Shown: in pieces, positions 38,027-52,500 of the stretch
How positions within the stretch are numbered: the first letter of the stretch is position 1
Layout: each line of letters starts with the position of its first letter
DNA from: Magicicada septendecula
Lineage: Eukaryota > Arthropoda > Insecta > Hemiptera > Cicadidae
Reading direction: 5' to 3'
Assembly: GCA_034769895.1 (NCBI GenBank)
Contig: CM068368.1
Coordinates: 339,535,076 to 339,599,075 of the forward strand
Length of the DNA: 64,000 nt
Made by a program: the position numbers and the translations under genes
Notes under the pieces: model-generated
Seen by the model: only the letters and a program-made list of their open reading frames with translations
Databases searched by the model: none
Told to the model about the DNA's origin: nothing

Positions 38027-39390
38027 TATAAAAAGAATGTTGTTAAAAACCACTAAATTCAAAAATATTGTAAGATCACGTTCCTACAAATAAATTTGAA
38101 AGAAACCATTTGGAAGAAATAAAAGAAAAAGAATTTTGAATATAAAAACAACACTAAATTCCAAAATAAGGTAAGAACAACTTACTACCAGCATGTATGA
38201 AAACAGTATATTGGAATAAAAAGAAAAGAATTTTGTTAAAATCAACAAAAGTCAAATATATTGTAATATAAAATTACAAACAAAGTATTAATGAAAAATA
38301 TTTATGATTAATAAAAGAAAAATAATTTAAAATAAAACAAATCAATGCTAAAATATATAGTAATATCAAATTACAACCAATGATTTATAAAAACATTCTA
38401 TGAAATTATATAAAAGGAAATAAAAGCCAGTGATGCGATTAAATGAATAAACTTGTGTTGAAATAAAAATAATCACACTTTGAAGTAATACAAAGAGAAA
38501 CAATGACCTCATTAAAAAATAATTAAAGATTTCATTTGAATAAAAAATCAGAGAGAATTAATTTGAGAAAGGGAACAAAAAATAAATGTAATTAAATAAA
38601 TCACTAATGAGTATGATCATAAAATAAATGTCGAGTGTAATAAAGACAATTAGAAGAGAGTTCTAGAACATGGAACTAGTGGAATAAATAAAAACTAAGA
38701 AACAAATAAGAAATATCAGAAAATATATGCTATAAATGAACAGAAGCAGATTGTAATAAAAACCAGAGAAGAATAAAGAATTAATAACAAAAACTTTATA
38801 TTAGAATAAACAATGATAATTATATTAATAAAAGAGCTTCCCACCATAATAAGAATTGAGATAACCATCAAGCTAACAAGTCAGAAGAATAACTGAGATA
38901 GGAATATTAAAATCTCTGAGCAATATACGAAGTGAAGTATCCAAAGATATTTTTTAAATAGTAATAAAAGTGTACTATTCTTAAATAATTTTTTTAATAA
39001 CTGTCTGTAGATAAGTCCAGCAGTATTAATATGTTTTTTGAGCAGAGATGATTTGCCTCTGTACTCAATTAGTAGTGAAGTATTGGCCAGCAGAGTAAGT
39101 AGCGTACAGTGCCTCTCTGAACTGCACCAGCTCACGTGTTAGGGAATGCTAGGGAATAAATATCCCAGGGATAAAACACCAAGAAGAAAAATAAAAATAA
39201 AATAATAAATATGAAACTCAGATGACTATTACTATCAAGGAAGATCAATTAAGAATGAAATAGATGTAAGCTCTAATATAGAGGAGAAAAAATTTAGAAA
39301 TGGAAGGAAGTCAAGAATAATACAAAATATAAAAATTATCATAAGCAATTATTTCAGACAAACCAAGTATAGTCTGAACTAATCACTTCT
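38027..39390 (+). repeat. 3' non-coding region, copy 2
   Basis: Same degenerate 96-bp repeats (38027-38413) and A-rich remainder as copy 1, with one T-to-G change at 38039. Confidence 0.65.
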
Positions 39391-39402
39391 GGAGGAGGGC
39401 AA
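39391..39402 (+). promoter_or_regulatory. polypurine tract, copy 2
   Basis: GGAGGAGGGCAA two bases before LTR3. Confidence 0.75.
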
Positions 39403-39404
39403 TC

Positions 39405-42400
39405 TGTAGCATGACAGATAATCCACTAAGTAATAATTCCATTATGATCATAAATACATTAAATTACAATTAACTCAAAAGAAATATCGAAGGAAAATAA
39501 TTAAATATCAAATGAAAATAATTGAATATCAAATGAAAATAATTAAATATCAAAGGAAAACACCACCATAAAAGAAAAGTATAATTAAATAATAAATTGC
39601 AACTATAAAGTATCAAGAAAATAAAAATCAAAAGAAACTAAATAAAATCAGGAGAATACCCAGGTAGGTTAGGAGCAGGTAATAAAGAAGATACCCCGAA
39701 CCAACCAACGGACATAATGAAACCGAATTACCTTGGAATACCCAAGAAGGAAGAAGAGAAGAAAAGAAGATATAGGATGGGAGGACTACGAGCAATACCC
39801 ATAATAAACCTATTATTATTAACAATGATAAACCCCAAACCAAATTTTAATGTCACCCAAAGAAAGTATAACACCCCAAAACCTCAAAGCAATGTAAATT
39901 AATTATAAACAAAAGTATTTAGTAATGTGAATAGAAGTGCACCACCTAAAGTTATTATATAACAAAATAAACAAATCATCACTGTCCATTATAACTAAAA
40001 GTTTGGTCTTAGAATATTGTAGAACTCAAATATAAGTCAGAACCAGCAGTGTAAGTGTACCAGTGCAAGTGATTTAAATATAATAAACTTCAAGTAAAGG
40101 TGTAACTGTTACTTGAACAATGTGCTATTAAATAACTTTAAGTTTTATATAATTACAGAGGTGACGTGTCATGAAATATTGTTATAAAAATATTTCTAAT
40201 GTTTCATAGAAGAGGCCACTTCTTATCAAAAAACGTTCATAGAAATGTAAATGATAAAGAGAGCAGGTGGGGAATAATTACTGTGACAGGGGATTAAAAT
40301 ATAATAAATAATATAAACAGAAAGGACTGTGATTAAATTAAGTTTAACAAAAATTAAAATTTTAAATGGCTAATTATATTTAGAGCCTATGAACTCCACA
40401 TTTCAAGGTGGAATAATAGAATAAGGATTATTATTAAGATAAGAATGTTTGTTAATATAACAGTTTCATACAGCATACAATGTTTATGTCTGTATAATAT
40501 AATAATTTATAAAATGTTTATTATGTATTTTAAAAAATAGTTAAAACCAAAATGTCTAACTTTAAAGACTAATTAATTTTCAATATTGTTTTTGTATTAT
40601 GAGCATGAATACATTACTACATGTACCAGTAGTTATATAAGGAACTTTTATTTAATATTGTGTTAACTTTAGAATGTCAGAGGGGGTATAGAAATAACAT
40701 TATTTGAAAAACAGTATATGTAAAATAATAAAATCTAGGCCAAAACAAGGAATTCCAAATAACATTATAATTGAGTAAGAAAGTTTAATAAACCAAGTAA
40801 ACAAATGAGATTTATATAAGGTGAATCAATCACCAACTACTCTAACTGAAACTATACTTTAAAAGAATAATATAAAAAGATGTATTAAATTATTAAAAAA
40901 TTTCAAAATGCAATACCTAACTATTTTAAAGGAGGAATAGTAAATTCATGAATTATAACTAAAAGACAGGTCAAATGGTAAATTTATGGGAAATTAAGGA
41001 AAGGTAAAGATTTATATCAATCTGAAATTTATTATAATCATATTTATAACACCTAAGATGGCTAATATTTTGGACAAGGACAGGAAGCAGATATTGGGCC
41101 TATATTTCCAAAATGACAGAAATATAGCAATTTTAACAAAAATCTTTATAAATATGGACTATTGCATGTCAAATTAAACAGAAGGAGTTAAAGAAACCAA
41201 TTATGTAATTACTAGTTCACGAAAGAAACCAATAAACAAAAAATATTCTGAATATAATGTATTTTGAATCACATGAAGAGGAAGTGGATTTATAATTAAA
41301 CAATACATTTTTAATATTAACGTGGCAAGATATTTCTGGAGATGAAGGAAGTAAAACAGTTCTTAATTAACATTCAAAGCGAACGGTTGTTAAAGCTCGC
41401 GCTAAGAACATATAGCGAATATTTGAATGGCGTGTAAAATTTTAGCCTCAAATCAGTGAACGACCGAGAGTTACCGAAATTGGTATATTAAACAGATAAA
41501 CAGTGCACAATACCACCACAAACAGTGAAAACAAACAATAATTAACTGAATACAAGTGGAATAAACTCATAAAACTATCAGACTTTAATAATTCACTTTA
41601 CAAACGAACTTCACGAATTTTCGTCACACACAGACAAAGTTGAACACACCAAAGACAAACATTTAAAGCCAGTGAACACGAAACATTTAACCAGAACACC
41701 TCTAACAACACAATAGACATTATACAATATTACGGAGAACAGAAAACAGTTGTAAAGGCAATTTTATTGTCAGAAATTCTAGACATAACATTCACGTTTT
41801 CTTCATCAACGAGGCGGCAGCCATGATGGTTCCGTGATGCAACGCGAACTCTCTCGATTGAATTCATCTAGTCAACATTGGGTATAAAACTTGTGCATTA
41901 TAAACATTATATATTATTATCAATTTGTGTATTTATTAATTAATAAGATTTATTTTGTAATGTTATACTTCCTATGCTTGCCCCTTCTCTGACTATTATA
42001 AATATAACCGTTAAAAGAACCATTCATAAAATAACTATATAATATAACCTGTAACACGAATCGATTATCCCTGTAGAAAAGTCGAACGTTATATCAATAT
42101 CGATTTTAAATCAATATTTACTGAAAATTTGTTAATAAATCAAATTAATTCAATTATCTGGGTTTAAATTTATTTCACCAGTTAAAATAAGAGTTTTCTT
42201 TAACTATAAGACTTACTGGAAGACGACCATTACTTAAGGAGAGTGATATACTGGAACATAGAAGAGAATCGCCAATCGATTGGTCAAGTGAGACAATCTG
42301 ATTAACTCCAATTTTATTTACCGTTAACCAGAAGTGAATAAATTGATATAAATAAATTACAGAATATTAAATTTTCGACAAAAACCAATAACAAGAATTA

Positions 42401-42536
42401 TTTATTAAATAATTAGACAAGAAACAAACATAAAAAATTTTGTTTGAAAAAAAAAATTTTTTTTTAATTAAATTAAATTGTTTTTTTATACAATACAGAA
42501 ATATTTATTTGTAACCAGTATACAGGTCTTGTTACA
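39405..42536 (+). repeat. LTR3 (shared), 3132 bp
   Basis: It shares with LTR4 the C at relative 558 (39963), the T in aaagtttaat and the A in ttaaaagaat, but its last 700 bp and A/T palindrome match LTR1 and LTR2 rather than the changed end of LTR4. Confidence 0.93.
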
Positions 42537-42539
42537 AAT

Positions 42540-42557
42540 TGGCGTCCAACTAGAGGG
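42540..42557 (+). promoter_or_regulatory. primer binding site, copy 3
   Basis: Identical to the site at 22187, three bases after LTR3. Confidence 0.65.
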
Positions 42558-42643
42558 CTTTAATTAGCGATTGGAAGACATCAATAACTTACCCAAATAC
42601 TAATTAAGCTTGGCAGCGGTTATATCGTCAAGAAGGAAACAAC

Positions 42644-44836
42644 ATGCAGCGTCGTGCTACTTCTAAGAAAAGGGCGGCAGAGGCCGAAAAGGAAGTCGAT
42701 ATGGGGGACAAGGAGGCAACACCCGTGGAAGATATAGAAGTATTAGTAACCCCGGTGGAACATAAACAACCCGCACCACCAGAAGAACAACCGGAAATGC
42801 CCACACAAACAGGGGAAATCAATATACGGGAGGAACGGTTAGAACAACCTGAGAAACCATCAAGAACGGAGAATGGGAACATACAAGAAATGCTCAGGAT
42901 AATGATGGAGAAAATGAACAACCAAGCAACAAAGGAAGATTTGAGTGAAATAAATAAGAGCATAGAATCCACGAAAGAAGGATTAAGAAAGGATATGAAA
43001 GAAACCAGTAAGAAGATGGAAGAAAATAGTAAGAAGATGGAAGAGAAGATGGAAGAAAATAGTGAGAAGATGGAAGAAAACAGTAAGAAAATGGAAGAGA
43101 AGATTGAAAATACCAACAAGAGAATTGAAGAAAACAGTAAGAAGATGGAAAATGACAACCAACAATTGAAGGAAGAATTAAGAGAAAATAACAAGAAGAT
43201 GGAAGAGAAGATGGGGGAGAAGTTGGAAGAATTGAGAGAGGATAACCAATTACTGAGAGAAGAATTAAGGGAAGTCAATCAGGAAAACATGAACAAGATA
43301 GACGAGAGAATAGAGTTGGAAAAGGAAGAGTTGAACAGGAAAATCAGCGACAATAAGAAGGCTATAAATAAAAAATTGGAACAAGAGACAATAACAATAA
43401 ATCAACAAATCAGAGAAGTTGACGAAAGATGTCGCCAAACGGAGAATGAAGTACAGGAAGTCAGGGAAGAAATAAATACCGAAATTACCCAGATCAAAGA
43501 ACACCATAAGACTAAATTGGAAGAAAGCCGAAAGGAAACACAGGAGGAAATAAGTAAGGTGCGAAACCAAGTCACAGAAAGGTGCGATGGGATGGAAGCG
43601 GTGATGACCAATATCACCGGACAAGTGCGGCAGAGCCAGGAAGAGATGGTGGTAATCCGAAACCGACCGGCTAACTTCACTAATTTCCCCATGAATGAGA
43701 GTCGGGAGTGGTTGAACTTCCGCCAATATAAAAGAAAGCCCATGGAGTTCTTGGCCCGAATAGAAGAGTACATGGCCAAACATAGGGGCAACAGATGGTT
43801 CAATAACCGGGAGTTGTTAGACGAGTCATTTCGAGAAATGACCGATCATTGGTGGATGGCCAACCGCAGTGATATCGAAGATTACCAGCAGTTCAAGAGC
43901 TTGTTTAAGGCGAAGTACTGGTCTGAGACTACCCAAAATTTAATCCGTGACAATATCTGTCACGGACGTTACAAACAACAGGTGGGTAACTCAATGACGG
44001 CATACTTCCTCGGCAAGGTATGTATGGCTAAGCATTTGGAACCATCCATACCAGAAGAATGCCTCATCAACAAGTTATCATATCACTATGATGAAGAGGT
44101 GATTCGAGCACGGAGAGGCAGCCAAATCAAAACCATACAGGCCATGACGGAACTTCTCGAAAATTATGAGAACGAGGAGTATTACCGACAAAGCCGGAGG
44201 AGGAATGATCGGCCAGAAACCAGGAACTATCCGTATACCAACAACGGTACCAACAACAACAACAACAACAATGGATACCAGGGAAACCGAGCCAATCCAC
44301 CAAATAATAACGCCAATAACAATAATAATAATAATAACAATAACCACGTTCAAGGTAACCAAAATAATAACAGAACAAATAATGGTTATCAGGGTAATAG
44401 AAACCCATATTACCCAAACCCTAATAGTCAGAGAAACCCCAACTATAATAACAATGAACGTTATTATAATAATAATCGTGGGCAACAAACAAATAATAAC
44501 AATAGTAATAATAGGTTCTCTAGACCGAGGGTAAACTTCATACGCGCTGAAGACGGTCGCCAACGTAGGTACTACCATCAGCGACGCAACAGCTACCATG
44601 AATATGAGGATTGGCGGAGGAGCCGAGAACGTGACGAACCAAGGTATAATCAGAATAGACGGAGTACAAGTCTAGACAATACGGAACGGCAGACAAACCG
44701 CGAACAACCGTTGGACCATCGCGCAGAGCGGCAAGGACCCAATCAAGGTCTCCCTACTGATGCCTCAATCAGTGCGACACATAATAATGATGATATCGAA
44801 CATATAAACGGGAGGAGGCATCAAGAAATAACATAG
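42644..44836 (+). CDS. Gag polyprotein, copy 3
   Basis: The predicted protein is the same as in copies 1 and 2, followed by the same in-frame TAG. Confidence 0.9.
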   Translation: MQRRATSKKRAAEAEKEVDMGDKEATPVEDIEVLVTPVEHKQPAPPEEQPEMPTQTGEINIREERLEQPEKPSRTENGNIQEMLRIMMEKMNNQATKEDLSEINKSIESTKEGLRKDMKETSKKMEENSKKMEEKMEENSEKMEENSKKMEEKIENTNKRIEENSKKMENDNQQLKEELRENNKKMEEKMGEKLEELREDNQLLREELREVNQENMNKIDERIELEKEELNRKISDNKKAINKKLEQETITINQQIREVDERCRQTENEVQEVREEINTEITQIKEHHKTKLEESRKETQEEISKVRNQVTERCDGMEAVMTNITGQVRQSQEEMVVIRNRPANFTNFPMNESREWLNFRQYKRKPMEFLARIEEYMAKHRGNRWFNNRELLDESFREMTDHWWMANRSDIEDYQQFKSLFKAKYWSETTQNLIRDNICHGRYKQQVGNSMTAYFLGKVCMAKHLEPSIPEECLINKLSYHYDEEVIRARRGSQIKTIQAMTELLENYENEEYYRQSRRRNDRPETRNYPYTNNGTNNNNNNNGYQGNRANPPNNNANNNNNNNNNNHVQGNQNNNRTNNGYQGNRNPYYPNPNSQRNPNYNNNERYYNNNRGQQTNNNNSNNRFSRPRVNFIRAEDGRQRRYYHQRRNSYHEYEDWRRSRERDEPRYNQNRRSTSLDNTERQTNREQPLDHRAERQGPNQGLPTDASISATHNNDDIEHINGRRHQEIT

Positions 44837-47800
44837 ACCCATTATTGCTCCCTAACTCTTGGGTATATAAATGAGTTGCCAAGAGCAACTGACACAAATC
44901 GTATCACAATGATAAGGTGTAATTATTTAAAAAACCTTCGACACGAATTATTGGAGGAGGATGATACTAGCCCCAACAATAATATAAATAATGAAATAAT
45001 ACACATCGATGCGGAGGTAGAAGGAGTCCCCGCAAGGTTAATGATCGATACTGGTTCCAATGTCTCAATAATTAGTACGACAGAATTGGAGAGAATACAA
45101 CGGGAATGCGGAAGAATATTACCGACATTGCCGATGAATAATATTATTCTACTAGGCGCCACCGGCCGCCAAAACAAGACGATAAGAAGACAAGTTTCAG
45201 CCAATGTGATTAGCTGTGGTATAGCGATTGACATGGAATTCTTAGTGGCAACCGGGCTGCCGTTTAACATATTAGTGGGATGCGATGTGCTCAGACGGAA
45301 CTCCGCAATAATCGATTTACGAATGGAGAAATTATCACTTTTTACGAACGGTCAAACTTGGATGGCTGACTTGGTTGGTAGCGATACAGTAATTCCCAGC
45401 GATATCCACCAACAAATCCGCAAAATCAATTATATAACCAACACGCCTATGATTGAGCGGATAACAGACGATAAATCTAATGAGGATTTATGGTCCCAAA
45501 AGATCCAGGAAATCAGGGATTTCCGGGGCGGTATTACAAGGGAAAGGTTGCAAAAACATCAAGCGGATAAATTAATAAAAATATATGAACAATACCGATC
45601 AGTATTTTCTGACGAGCCCGGTAAAGTAAAAAACTTCCAGTGTACTCTACAATTTCGAGATACAGTGGACTTTAACCGGAAGTCATACCCCATCGCGCAA
45701 TCACGAAAGGAAGCTGTAAGACCTGAAATAACTAAGATGATTAACCGTGACATAATAGAGAGTAGCCAATCCCCATACACCAGTCCTATTGTGGCTATTC
45801 CTAAGAAAAACGGACAAGTCCGTCTATGCCTAGATGCGCGAGAAATCAATAAGATGATAATTAATGACAGGACTTCGCCCGGTTAGATAGAAGAGATTTT
45901 AAAACGTTTCCACGGTACCAAGTACTTTAGTACCTGGGACACGGTGTGCGGCTACTGGCAGGTGGAATTACACCCACAGAGTCGCCAGTATCTGGCATTC
46001 ATATTCGAAGGGCGTAACTACCAGTTTAAGAGATTGCCCTTCGGACTCGTGAATTCGGTCGCAGTCTTTGTACACTGCATGGACCAGATACTTGGCCAGG
46101 AAGCACTACAATTCACCACCGTATATGTAGATGATTTGCTTGTATCCTCAGAAACTTGGGAGGAACACTGCTACCGTGTGGAACATGTGCTAAAGAAATT
46201 GGCTGCGAATAACATCACGCTCAAGCTAGAAAAATCTCAATTTATTGCCAAGGAAAGTCAGTTCTTGGGCTTTATATTAAATGACCAAGGAATCTCACCG
46301 TCGGCTGAAAAAGTAGAAGCAATTCAGAAATTTCCGATACCAAGGAATAGAAGGCAATTACAGTCATTCCTGGGACTCTGTAATTACTATCGCAAGTTCC
46401 AGGAAAAGTATTCTGAATTGACCACCAAATTTCAACCGCAACTGTCATCAAAAAATAAATGGATCTGGGGTATTGAGCAGAACGAGACATTACAAATGAT
46501 TAAAGAAAAATTTCTTGAACCCATTATACTTCGCCATTCGGATTTCAGTAAACCTTTCTTCTTAAATTGCGATGCCAGCGACATTAGCCTCGGCACAACA
46601 CTATATCAAGAGGATGAGGAGGGCGAACATCTCGTGATTTGCTTCGCAAGTAGAGCGTTAAACCAGTGCGAAAAGAACTACCACGTCACTGAGAAAGAAA
46701 TGTTAAGTGTAGTGTTCGCGTGTGGCAAATTCCGCACCTACATCCTAGGTTATCCCGTTACCGTCCGGACAGACCATAAGTCCATATCGTTCCTGCGGAG
46801 GTGCAAACTGAGTCACGGAAGGTTGACCCGGTGGATACTGGTACTGCAAGAATACAATCTTAAGTGGGACTACATCCCAGGAAAGAAGAATGTCGTTGCG
46901 GACGTGTTATCACGTATTGACGTAGTAAGGCAGACGTTCGAGGGAGAGAAAGAAAGTGTACTCAAAATATACCACATTCTTAGTACCAGAACCGATCTAG
47001 CCTCATTATTAACCAACCTGAGCACCCACCAACAAGCAGACCCGAAATTAAAAAATATTAAAACTAGACTAGAAGCGGGTGACGAAACAATCGCCCGATA
47101 TTATCAAATTAATAATGATGTTCTATTTAATAAACCATCTTTAAGAAAGGAAAAATGGAAGGTAATCATTCCAACCCATATCAAAAAAGAGATAATAATT
47201 AATTATCATATTCGATATGGGCATATGGGCGCCTTAAACGTGATAAAGACCCTGGAGGAGAGCTGCCACATGAAAGATGTCAACCGGAAGGTCCGGAAGT
47301 ATATAAAAGGTTGCCACATTTGCCAACTCGTTAAATCTAATAATGAGAAAAAGGAAGGCCAAATGATTCCTATAACATCACAGGCAAAGTTGGAAAAGGT
47401 ATTTTTGGACATCTGCGGGCCATTTCCCCGCAGTGGTGGTCGTCACAGATATAAATATCTGATAATCGTGATGGACCATTTCACAAAGTTCGTCAAGCTA
47501 TACCCAGAAAATCGGGCAACTACTAATAAAATTCTCGGAATTTTAACCGACCAGTACTTCCCAGACGTCGGAAAACCAGTTTCGATCATAACAGACCACG
47601 GAACTCAATTCAAGGGAAAAAATGGCGGGATACCCTACTATCTACGGGTGTTCGTACTTATAAAACCTCGGTCTACCACCCGAGCAGTAACCCGGCAGAG
47701 AGAGTATTACGAGAAGTGGGGCGGATATTACGTACATATTGCCACAATCAACAGAGGAGGTGGCAAGACTATCTGGAAGCCACAGAAGAATTCCTCAACT

Positions 47801-48203
47801 TGGCATACCACCCAGCCATAGGAATTACCCCATACTCCGCCATGTACGAGAAACAAGAGAGATCGAAGAAATATTGGAGTTCCCAAAAGATAGTAATTAT
47901 ACTTTTGATAAAATAAAGTTTTACAACAAGGTGGCCGAAGACCAGGAGAAACGGCGAAACAAATATCAAAAAGGTATGGGTAAAATAATCACCTATACAA
48001 GTGGTGAAAAGGTATTATTGAAAAATCGGGAATTACCCAGCTCACTGGAAGGAATAACAAAGAAGTTGTTACTATTATACACTGGACCCTATATAGTCTC
48101 CATGAACAAAAACAATAATACTTATGAGATAAAGGAGATGGGTTCTGGTAGAATTAAAGGTGTATATAACCAGGCTTCCATGAAAATATATCATGAGGAG
48201 TAA
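44837..48203 (+). pseudogene. pol, copy 3, same breaks
   Basis: Matches copy 1 at both sites that differ in copy 2 (Asn after DTGS, Ala in RT). It has the same stop (45884-45886) and the same two frame changes near 47615 and 47853. Confidence 0.92.
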
Positions 48204-49567
48204 TATAAAAAGAATTTTGTTAAAAACCACTAAATTCAAAAATATTGTAAGATCACGTTCCTACAAATAAATTTGAAAGAAACCATTTGGAAGAAATAAA
48301 AGAAAAAGAATTTTGAATATAAAAACAACACTAAATTCCAAAATAAGGTAAGAACAACTTACTACCAGCATGTATGAAAACAGTATATTGGAATAAAAAG
48401 AAAAGAATTTTGTTAAAATCAACAAAAGTCAAATATATTGTAATATAAAATTACAAACAAAGTATTAATGAAAAATATTTATGATTAATAAAAGAAAAAT
48501 AATTTAGAATAAAACAAATCAATGCTAAAATATATAGTAATATCAAATTACAACCAATGATTTATAAAAACATTCTATGAAATTATATAAAAGGAAATAA
48601 AAGCCAGTGATGCGATTAAATGAATAAACTTGTGTTGAAATAAAAATAATCACACTTTGAAGTAATACAAAGAGAAACAATGACCTCATTAAAAAATAAT
48701 TAAAGATTTCATTTGAATAAAAAATCAGAGAGAATTAATTTGAGAAAGGGAACAAAAAATAAATGTAATTAAATAAATCACTAATGAGTATGATCATAAA
48801 ATAAATGTCGAGTGTAATAAAGACAATTAGAAGAGAGTTCTAGAACATGGAACTAGTGGAATAAATAAAAACTAAGAAACAAATAAGAAATATCAGAAAA
48901 TATATGCTATAAATGAACAGAAGCAGATTGTAATAAAAACCAGAGAAGAATAAAGAATTAATAACAAAAACTTTATATTAGAATAAACAATGATAATTAT
49001 ATTAATAAAAGAGCTTCCCACCATAATAAGAATTGAGATAACCATCAAGCTAACAAGTCAGAAGAATAACTGAGATAGGAATATTAAAATCTCTGAGCAA
49101 TATACGAAGTGAAGTATCCAAAGATATTTTTTAAATAGTAATAAAAGTGTACTATTCTTAAATAATTTTTTTAATAACTGTCTGTAGATAAGTCCAGCAG
49201 TATTAATATGTTTTTTGAGCAGAGATGATTTGCCTCTGTACTCAATTAGTAGTGAAGTATTGGCCAGCAGAGTAAGTAGCGTACAGTGCCTCTCTGAACT
49301 GCACCAGCTCACGTGTTAGGGAATGCTAGGGAATAAATATCCCAGGGATAAAACACCAAGAAGAAAAATAAAAATAAAATAATAAATATGAAACTCAGAT
49401 GACTATTACTATCAAGGAAGATCAATTAAGAATGAAATAGATGTAAGCTCTAATATAGAGGAGAAAAAATTTAGAAATGGAAGGAAGTCAAGAATAATAC
49501 AAAATATAAAAATTATCATAAGCAATTATTTCAGACAAACCAAGTATAGTCTGAACTAATCACTTCT
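48204..49567 (+). repeat. 3' non-coding region, copy 3
   Basis: Same as copy 1 with one A-to-G change at 48507. Confidence 0.65.
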
Positions 49568-49579
49568 GGAGGAGGGCAA
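49568..49579 (+). promoter_or_regulatory. polypurine tract, copy 3
   Basis: GGAGGAGGGCAA two bases before LTR4. Confidence 0.75.
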
Positions 49580-49581
49580 TC

Positions 49582-52500
49582 TGTAGCATGACAGATAATC
49601 CACTAAGTAATAATTCCATTATGATCATAAATACATTAAATTACAATTAACTCAAAAGAAATATCGAAGGAAAATAATTAAATATCAAATGAAAATAATT
49701 GAATATCAAATGAAAATAATTAAATATCAAAGGAAAACACCACCATAAAAGAAAAGTATAATTAAATAATAAATTGCAACTATAAAGTATCAAGAAAATA
49801 AAAATCAAAAGAAACTAAATAAAATCAGGAGAATACCCAGGTAGGTTAGGAGCAGGTAATAAAGAAGATACCCCGAACCAACCAACGGACATAATGAAAC
49901 CGAATTACCTTGGAATACCCAAGAAGGAAGAAGAGAAGAAAAGAAGATATAGGATGGGAGGACTACGAGCAATACCCATAATAAACCTATTATTATTAAC
50001 AATGATAAACCCCAAACCAAATTTTAATGTCACCCAAAGAAAGTATAACACCCCAAAACCTCAAAGCAATGTAAATTAATTATAAACAAAAGTATTTAGT
50101 AATGTGAATAGAAGTGCACCACCTAAAGTTATTATATAACAAAATAAACAAATCATCACTGTCCATTATAACTAAAAGTTTGGTCTTAGAATATTGTAGA
50201 ACTCAAATATAAGTCAGAACCAGCAGTGTAAGTGTACCAGTGCAAGTGATTTAAATATAATAAACTTCAAGTAAAGGTGTAACTGTTACTTGAACAATGT
50301 GCTATTAAATAACTTTAAGTTTTATATAATTACAGAGGTGACGTGTCATGAAATATTGTTATAAAAATATTTCTAATGTTTCATAGAAGAGGCCACTTCT
50401 TATCAAAAAACGTTCATAGAAATGTAAATGATAAAGAGAGCAGGTGGGGAATAATTACTGTGACAGGGGATTAAAATATAATAAATAATATAAACAGAAA
50501 GGACTGTGATTAAATTAAGTTTAACAAAAATTAAAATTTTAAATGGCTAATTATATTTAGAGCCTATGAACTCCACATTTCAAGGTGGAATAATAGAATA
50601 AGGATTATTATTAAGATAAGAATGTTTGTTAATATAACAGTTTCATACAGCATACAATGTTTATGTCTGTATAATATAATAATTTATAAAATGTTTATTA
50701 TGTATTTTAAAAAATAGTTAAAACCAAAATGTCTAACTTTAAAGACTAATTAATTTTCAATATTGTTTTTGTATTATGAGCATGAATACATTACTACATG
50801 TACCAGTAGTTATATAAGGAACTTTTATTTAATATTGTGTTAACTTTAGAATGTCAGAGGGGGTATAGAAATAACATTATTTGAAAAACAGTATATGTAA
50901 AATAATAAAATCTAGGCCAAAACAAGGAATTCCAAATAACATTATAATTGAGTAAGAAAGTTTAATAAACCAAGTAAACAAATGAGATTTATATAAGGTG
51001 AATCAATCACCAACTACTCTAACTGAAACTATACTTTAAAAGAATAATATAAAAAGATGTATTAAATTATTAAAAAATTTCAAAATGCAATACCTAACTA
51101 TTTTAAAGGAGGAATAGTAAATTCATGAATTATAACTAAAAGACAGGTCAAATGGTAAATTTATGGGAAATTAAGGAAAGGTAAAGATTTATATCAATCT
51201 GAAATTTATTATAATCATATTTATAACACCTAAGATGGCTAATATTTTGGACAAGGACAGGAAGCAGATATTGGGCCTATATTTCCAAAATGACAGAAAT
51301 ATAGCAATTTTAACAAAAATCTTTATAAATATGGACTATTGCATGTCAAATTAAACAGAAGGAGTTAAAGAAACCAATTATGTAATTACTAGTTCACGAA
51401 AGAAACCAATAAACAAAAAATATTCTGAATATAATGTATTTTGAATCACATGAAGAGGAAGTGGATTTATAATTAAACAATACATTTTTAATATTAACGT
51501 GGCAAGATATTTCTGGAGATGAAGGAAGTAAAACAGTTCTTAATTAACATTCAAAGCGAACGGTTGTTAAAGCTCGCGCTAAGAACATATAGCGAATATT
51601 TGAATGGCGTGTAAAATTTTAGCCTCAAATCAGTGAACGACCGAGAGTTACCGAAATTGGTATATTAAACAGATAAACAGTGCACAATACCACCACAAAC
51701 AGTGAAAACAAACAATAATTAACTGAATACAAGTGGAATAAACTCATAAAACTATCAGACTTTAATAATTCACTTTACAAACGAACTTCACGAATTTTCG
51801 TCACACACAGACAAAGTTGAACACACCAAAGACAAACATTTAAAGCCAGTGAACACGAAACATTTAACCAGAACACCTCTAACAACACAATAGACATTAT
51901 ACAATATTACGGAGAACAGAAAACAGTTGTAAAGGCAATTTTATTGTCAGAAATTCTAGACATAACATTCACGTTTTCTTCATCAACGAGGCGGCAGCCA
52001 TGATGGTTCCGTGATGCAACGCGAACTCTCTCGATTGAATTCATCTAGTCAACATTGGGTATAAAACTTGTGCGTTATAAACATTATATATTATTATCAA
52101 TTTGTGTATTTATTAATTAATAAGATTTATTTTGTAATGTTATACTTTCTATGCTTGCCCCTTCTCTGACTATTATAAATATAACCGTTAAAAGAACCAT
52201 TCATAAAATAACTATATAATATAACCTGTAACACGAATCGATTATCCCTGTAGAAAAGTCGAACGTTATATCAATATCGATTTTAAATCGATATTTACTG
52301 AAAATTTGTTAATAAATCAAATTAATTCAATTATCTGGGTTTAAATTTATTTCACCAGTTAAAATAAGAGTTTTCTTTAACTATAAGACTTACTGGAAGA
52401 CGACCATTACTTAAGGAGAGTGATATACTGGAACATAGAAGAGAATCGCCAATCGATTGGTCAAGTGAGACAATCTGATTAACTCCAATTTTATTTACCG

